NCBI GenBank assembly: GCA_023213395.1
Contig: CM041465.1
Location: forward strand, 13,702,001-13,766,000
Direction: 5' to 3'
Length of the DNA stretch: 64,000 bases
Source: Cycas panzhihuaensis
Lineage: Eukaryota > Cycadophyta
The first letter of the stretch is position 1. Each line of letters opens with the position of its first letter. A program made the translations under genes and the position numbers. Shown here piece by piece: positions 59,908-64,000 of this stretch. The notes under the pieces are model-generated. The model was not told the DNA's origin. It did no database searches and saw only the letters and a list, made by a program, of their open reading frames with translations.

Positions 59908-60530
59908 TCACCTCATTTCTTTAGTAATATGAGTTTTTTTAATATTGAGTGATTTAAATGAAGTCCAAGTAGGTGTAGCTTTATTTGAATAAAGATGAAT
60001 AGCTACAACTCTAACTTTATCTCTTGGAACTTTGACTTTGTCTTCTAAAATCTTTGTTTTATAAGTAACTATCATATCATAAGGTTTCTCCCCCTCAAAT
60101 GAAGGATCAACTTCATGTGCAATAAGGTGATTTTTCATTTAACTTGAATCTTCTTCCGTAGTCTTTTTATTATAAGCAACCTACTCTGACATCTGTGTCA
60201 TATGCTCAATAACATCAAAGTTAAATTCATTCTTATTGAGGGTTTATCCCCTATAAATAGAATCTAAGATGTCCCATACGAATTTGGATGTCGTCATTTC
60301 ATAAATATGAGAAAATATATTATCATCTATGGTGCATAATAATATAGCTAAGACTTCATTATCTTTTTTTATGTATTCTTTAGTATTAAGGTCATATCCA
60401 TCTTGTAAGTATCTCCAAAGATTATTTGTGATAAAGTAAGTCTGCATTGTTTTATGCCATTATGAAAAATCATGGCTATTAAATATAGGGAATTGTATTT
60501 GATTTAGATTGATTTCCATTTATATAGAAA
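59908..60530 (-). pseudogene. gag: Copia-3 gag (UBN2-type), truncated
   Basis: From the ATG near 60520: MEINLNQIQFPIFN, stop after HDFS, W, then MQTYFITNNLWRYLQDGYDL, KKDNEVLAILLCTIDDNIFS, MTTSKFVWDILDSIYRG, stop. Copia gags read 'F.G.N...W...M..YL...LW..V..GY' and 'A...I...L.D.IF..I....TSKE.WDIL...Y.G', so identity is good. The later piece 60138-59908 (MKNHLIAHEVDPSFEG) recalls the 'LM..L.AHE' end of gag. No zinc knuckle is found. The gap between pieces suggests an internal deletion. Confidence 0.65.
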
Positions 60531-63500
60531 ATTTTAGTACATAATCAGAAAAAAAAAGAAGATTTTTAAGTAGACAAATCCTTAAATGATTTCAATAGTA
60601 ATGTAAGTATATGGTTAAGATATTCTAAAAAGAATGCAATCTAATATCAATAAGTTATTAATGATGAGGTCTTGCTAATAATTTCTAAGAAAAAGATGTA
60701 ATACCCTTAAAAATGAAATGTTCCTTTCAAGTAAGGTGCACTTTATGCAACCTTAAGTGTAATAATGAATTAAGGATGCTTTTACCAAGTAAACTTTTTT
60801 TTTGTACTTCTTAATAAAATATATTTCTTTAGAAGAAAAGAACTTAATAAATCAATAAACTTATAATGTATAATTTCAAATATACTTTGAAATAGAATGA
60901 TTATATAAATAAATTTGGAAAGTAACTAAGATCTTTTAAATATACATATATGAAATAAGACTTCTTGATGATGAAAAACTAAAAAATTCTAAGATTTTAT
61001 TTTTTTAAATGAATAAACACAAACTTAAGCAAGAGAATGACCTTCTTTTTCAATCCAAGATTAATAAGTATTCCTTTGTCTACAATAAAGATATATAATG
61101 CAAGAAATCTAAAATATATATATATATTCTCTTTAGAAAGATGAAAAATATGAAGAAGATACTTCCAAAAAAAAAAAAATTATATTCATTTTAGGATGCA
61201 GGACTACTTAGCTTGTCACTTGATTTAGATGTATGTGATCAATTTTCTATTGCAAATCAACTTAAGAGGAACTATATAAAGGTCAAATGAAAGCCTCAAA
61301 TATGTATCATAAGTAATCAGTAAGAAAAATAAAAGAAAGAACTCTTTAAAGGTTAAGAGGACAAGCTTGTCAGAATATATCTAATTCTCAAGTTTATCAA
61401 CTTTAAAACTATACTAAACAATATCAAATTAAGATGAGATTATACTTGTTTGAAGATCAATAAAATATCTATTCAACGAAACTGACTGTTTTGAGAATGG
61501 GTTCCTACAAGTCAAGATTTTAATGCACGAATGATATGATCCTCTTATTGGAGCTTAACAAGAGTTTGGGGCTCAAAAGATCATGAAATACTAGCAAAAA
61601 CCATATACAATAATATGAAATGATCAAATATAATTTAAAGAGCTGCTTAATATGCTTTGAGTAAATAAACTGAAGAAATAATGTATAAAAATGTGTAATA
61701 ATGATAAATTAGGAGATTTTATATACCTTAAATTTGATAGCTTGGAGGACCTATATAATAGACTCAAAATGAAATAAAAATAATTTAAAACTATAGATCT
61801 CTAAAAAATCTTTCACCAGAATCAAACGGTACTCAAGTTTGACCTATAAAGCTCAAGATATTAAAGAAACTGTTACAAGTATCCTTTTAATGTTAATAAA
61901 ATAGGTAGCACAAACAAGGTCAAATTTGACTTGCCTAAACCTGTAAGATAATTAGTCAAATCAAGGAAAAAATACCTTTAGGTAGTAGTTCTTTGAATTA
62001 GTATTCCAATGAGTCTTATGGTTTGGAAATCTGATTTCTGGTTTAGGAGATATAGCTGAAAATGTAAGTAGTACTTTTTATGTAAATATGTCAAAAAACA
62101 CTAAAAATGATGAAGTTTTCTAAAAATAGATTACTATGGAGTAGATCAAGGCAAAAAATGATCTCTCAGTGATAAAGTATAACCTGATAAAGAAGGAATT
62201 TTGTGATAATAACTTAAAAAGGTTTTGAAGAAAAATGATTGATTTTATCTCATTAAAATCAACTCAAATTGGTTCTGAATATGGCAAATAGCCAGTCTAA
62301 ATTATAGGCCACAAAATTATAGACTCAACGAGATAGGTTTCATCAGAAACTGATACCCCAGTGAAAAGATATTATATAAAATAGCCAAGTACCCTATGTA
62401 TTAAAGAAAAAAAAAGGGAATTGTGTATAAAATTAAAAAACTCCTTTAATAAAATAGTAAAAAGGTCACATGGTGGGTACATAAGACTGGGGGCAGAACC
62501 CTTAAAGGGCCTAAGATCTTAACAAAGGATTTCAAATGTTATACAATAAATTTAATTAAAAATAAACTTTATAAAAATTAAAAAAATCTTTGAATCAAAG
62601 TGCCGCCACTAAAGAACGTTGAACAGAGTAAATAGGTCAATAATAGATAGCCAAAATCAATCAATAAGAAGCAGATAACAACGCCAAGATCTTTTTGAGG
62701 GATCGAAGAGGAAATTTTTAAAAGAAATTTAATTTTTTATATTAAAAAATAATAAAATAACGATGAATAATGCATGGCAAATAATGACTATTACGACCTG
62801 CACAAGCAAGTTTTGAGCATAACGAGAAGCAGCAAATGATCAAAATTTGATCGATTTAGAGACACAAAGAGGGGGACGATCAATTCTTGAGGCTGATCAA
62901 TCACAATGGATAAAAAATGAGAGCAAAATTTATATATTTTATACAAATAAAAATGAAAAATAGAGGAAAGTGGATGCACTATAAATAGAGCACAGTAAGA
63001 AAAAAGAGATGAAATAGCCTTTGTAAATCATAGATCTAAGCCAAAATGGTGACACAGGGGGGTGCCTGAGCAGGGAGATCTATATTTCATAAAAAAGAAT
63101 TCAAAAATATTAAAAACAAATAGTGAAAAAATGGTGAAAACTTGATAAACTAGAGCTTGAGTCACTTTGGAGGCTAGATCTCTCTCTATAAGCCACAAAA
63201 TAAGGTGAAATTTGACAAGCAACAAGGTGCCTTGGGCAGCCAGGAGCTAGTAAAATTTCACAATAATTCATTGCTTGTGCACTAGGAACGAGCTTGTAGA
63301 CTGAATGGAAGCCAAATGGAGTAGCAGTCGATCAAGATGAGAAATCTCACTATATGATCAACAAAATCTCAAACAGTTTATTTCAATGGCTTATTAGTTC
63401 AACAAGGATCACAACAAGTGGTCACTTGTAGGGGTTTAAAGCACTAGATCTACTACAAAAGCTTATCGAATTAAGGGTATTAAGTTGCTCAAAAAATAAA

Positions 63501-64000
63501 CTTAAAAAATAAACGTAAAATGAAAAAATATTTTTTCAGTCTGAGAAACTATTAAACACCTTCAAAAATTGACCAGATATGGGTGCAGAGGGTCTACAAA
63601 TGTAGATCAATAAAAAAACTTTCAAAAAAATATAATTTTTTTATATAAAAAATTAAAAAATATATCAACAAAAAGATACACTTGGAGGGAAAACTTCAGT
63701 AGGTTAGATCTCACTAATGGAGAAACGAAATCTGACGAAACTGGGGGAGTAGCTTGATATAGTTGATGGCAAGATCCCAAAAAAAATAATTGAGTTTCCA
63801 GGGGGGAGATCTCTTCGTCAAAGCATCAAAATTTGAAACCGTCGAATCCAAGACGAAGCTAATTTAGAGAGCTTTGAAATGGCTAGTTATTTGCTATAGT
63901 TTCTTTCACCGTGAAGACTACACTAGCCTGTAAAAGCATAAGTTCCTTACCAAACCTTAAAAAAATGGTGAATAGACAATAAAACCTTATAAAATATCAA
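60531..64000 (-). other. Copia-3 leader (at least 3.4 kb), no gene seen
   Basis: AT-rich with no credible ORF on either strand. It repeats loosely similar phrases such as 'gagatctaacctact', 'ctcattggaatac' and 'gatcaatt...gatca' at 100-300 bp intervals, as in the Copia-1 and Copia-2 leaders. It could include other unrecognised sequence; nothing else is identifiable. Confidence 0.35.

Larger units (their letters stand above)
59475..64000 (-). mobile_element. Copia-3: gag-only, pol-less Ty1/copia element, runs off the window
   Basis: On the - strand: a leader of at least 3.4 kb (60531-64000), gag (60530-59908), then PPT (59798-59810) and LTR (59475-59797). Protease, integrase, RT and RNase H are missing between gag and the PPT. 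The 5' LTR lies beyond 64000 or is lost. It inserted just after the third Tat LTR. Confidence 0.7.

Overview
This window reads as intergenic heterochromatin from a large-genome flowering plant. I found no host gene, tRNA, rRNA or snRNA. It is AT-rich, and almost all of it can be assigned to LTR retrotransposons nested inside one another. The plant assignment rests on the element types: Ty3/gypsy Tat/Ogre-like, Ty3/gypsy chromovirus-like and Ty1/copia elements, most with primer-binding sites matching the plant initiator-Met tRNA. I cannot name the species.

Layout. (1) The oldest layer is a very large + strand Tat/Ogre-lineage Ty3/gypsy element ('Tat-A') plus a deleted second unit ('Tat-B') that shares an LTR with it. 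The order is LTR tail (1-~972), internal A (~973-23762), shared LTR (23763-23779 and 45787-~48985), internal B with most of gag-pol deleted (~48986-55457), and a third LTR (55458-~59420). Tat-A carries decayed gag, protease, RT, RNase H and integrase, then about 4 kb with antisense ORF remnants before a G-rich polypurine tract. (2) Gypsy-1 (4758-11791, - strand) sits in Tat-A gag, with 1.1-1.2 kb LTRs, a GACAC target duplication, PBS and PPT. (3) A 2.8-kb non-autonomous LTR element (12924-15713, +) lies between Tat-A protease and RT. (4) Gypsy-2 (23780-45786, -) landed 17 bp inside the shared Tat LTR and was itself split three times: by Copia-1 in its LTR (23957-31564, -, duplication CTATG), by Copia-2 in its RT (34687-42401, +, duplication TATTC/TGTTC) and by a solo LTR in its integrase (32180-32818). 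(5) A second solo LTR of the same family (52392-52978) lies in Tat-B. (6) Copia-3 (59475 to beyond the window end, -) is a gag-only, pol-less element with a leader of at least 3.4 kb.

Age. Tat is CpG-poor and full of stops. Gypsy-2 is broken in every domain. Copia-1 and Copia-2 belong to one family and still read through long stretches. Gypsy-1 has the longest open frames and the most CpG, so it is probably the youngest large insertion. None of the elements is intact, so none looks autonomous.

The most interesting signals are the three-LTR Tat array, the protein-like antisense remnant shared by the two Tat units, reiterated motifs in the Tat 3' region and promoter, long conserved copia leaders, and the gag-only Copia-3.
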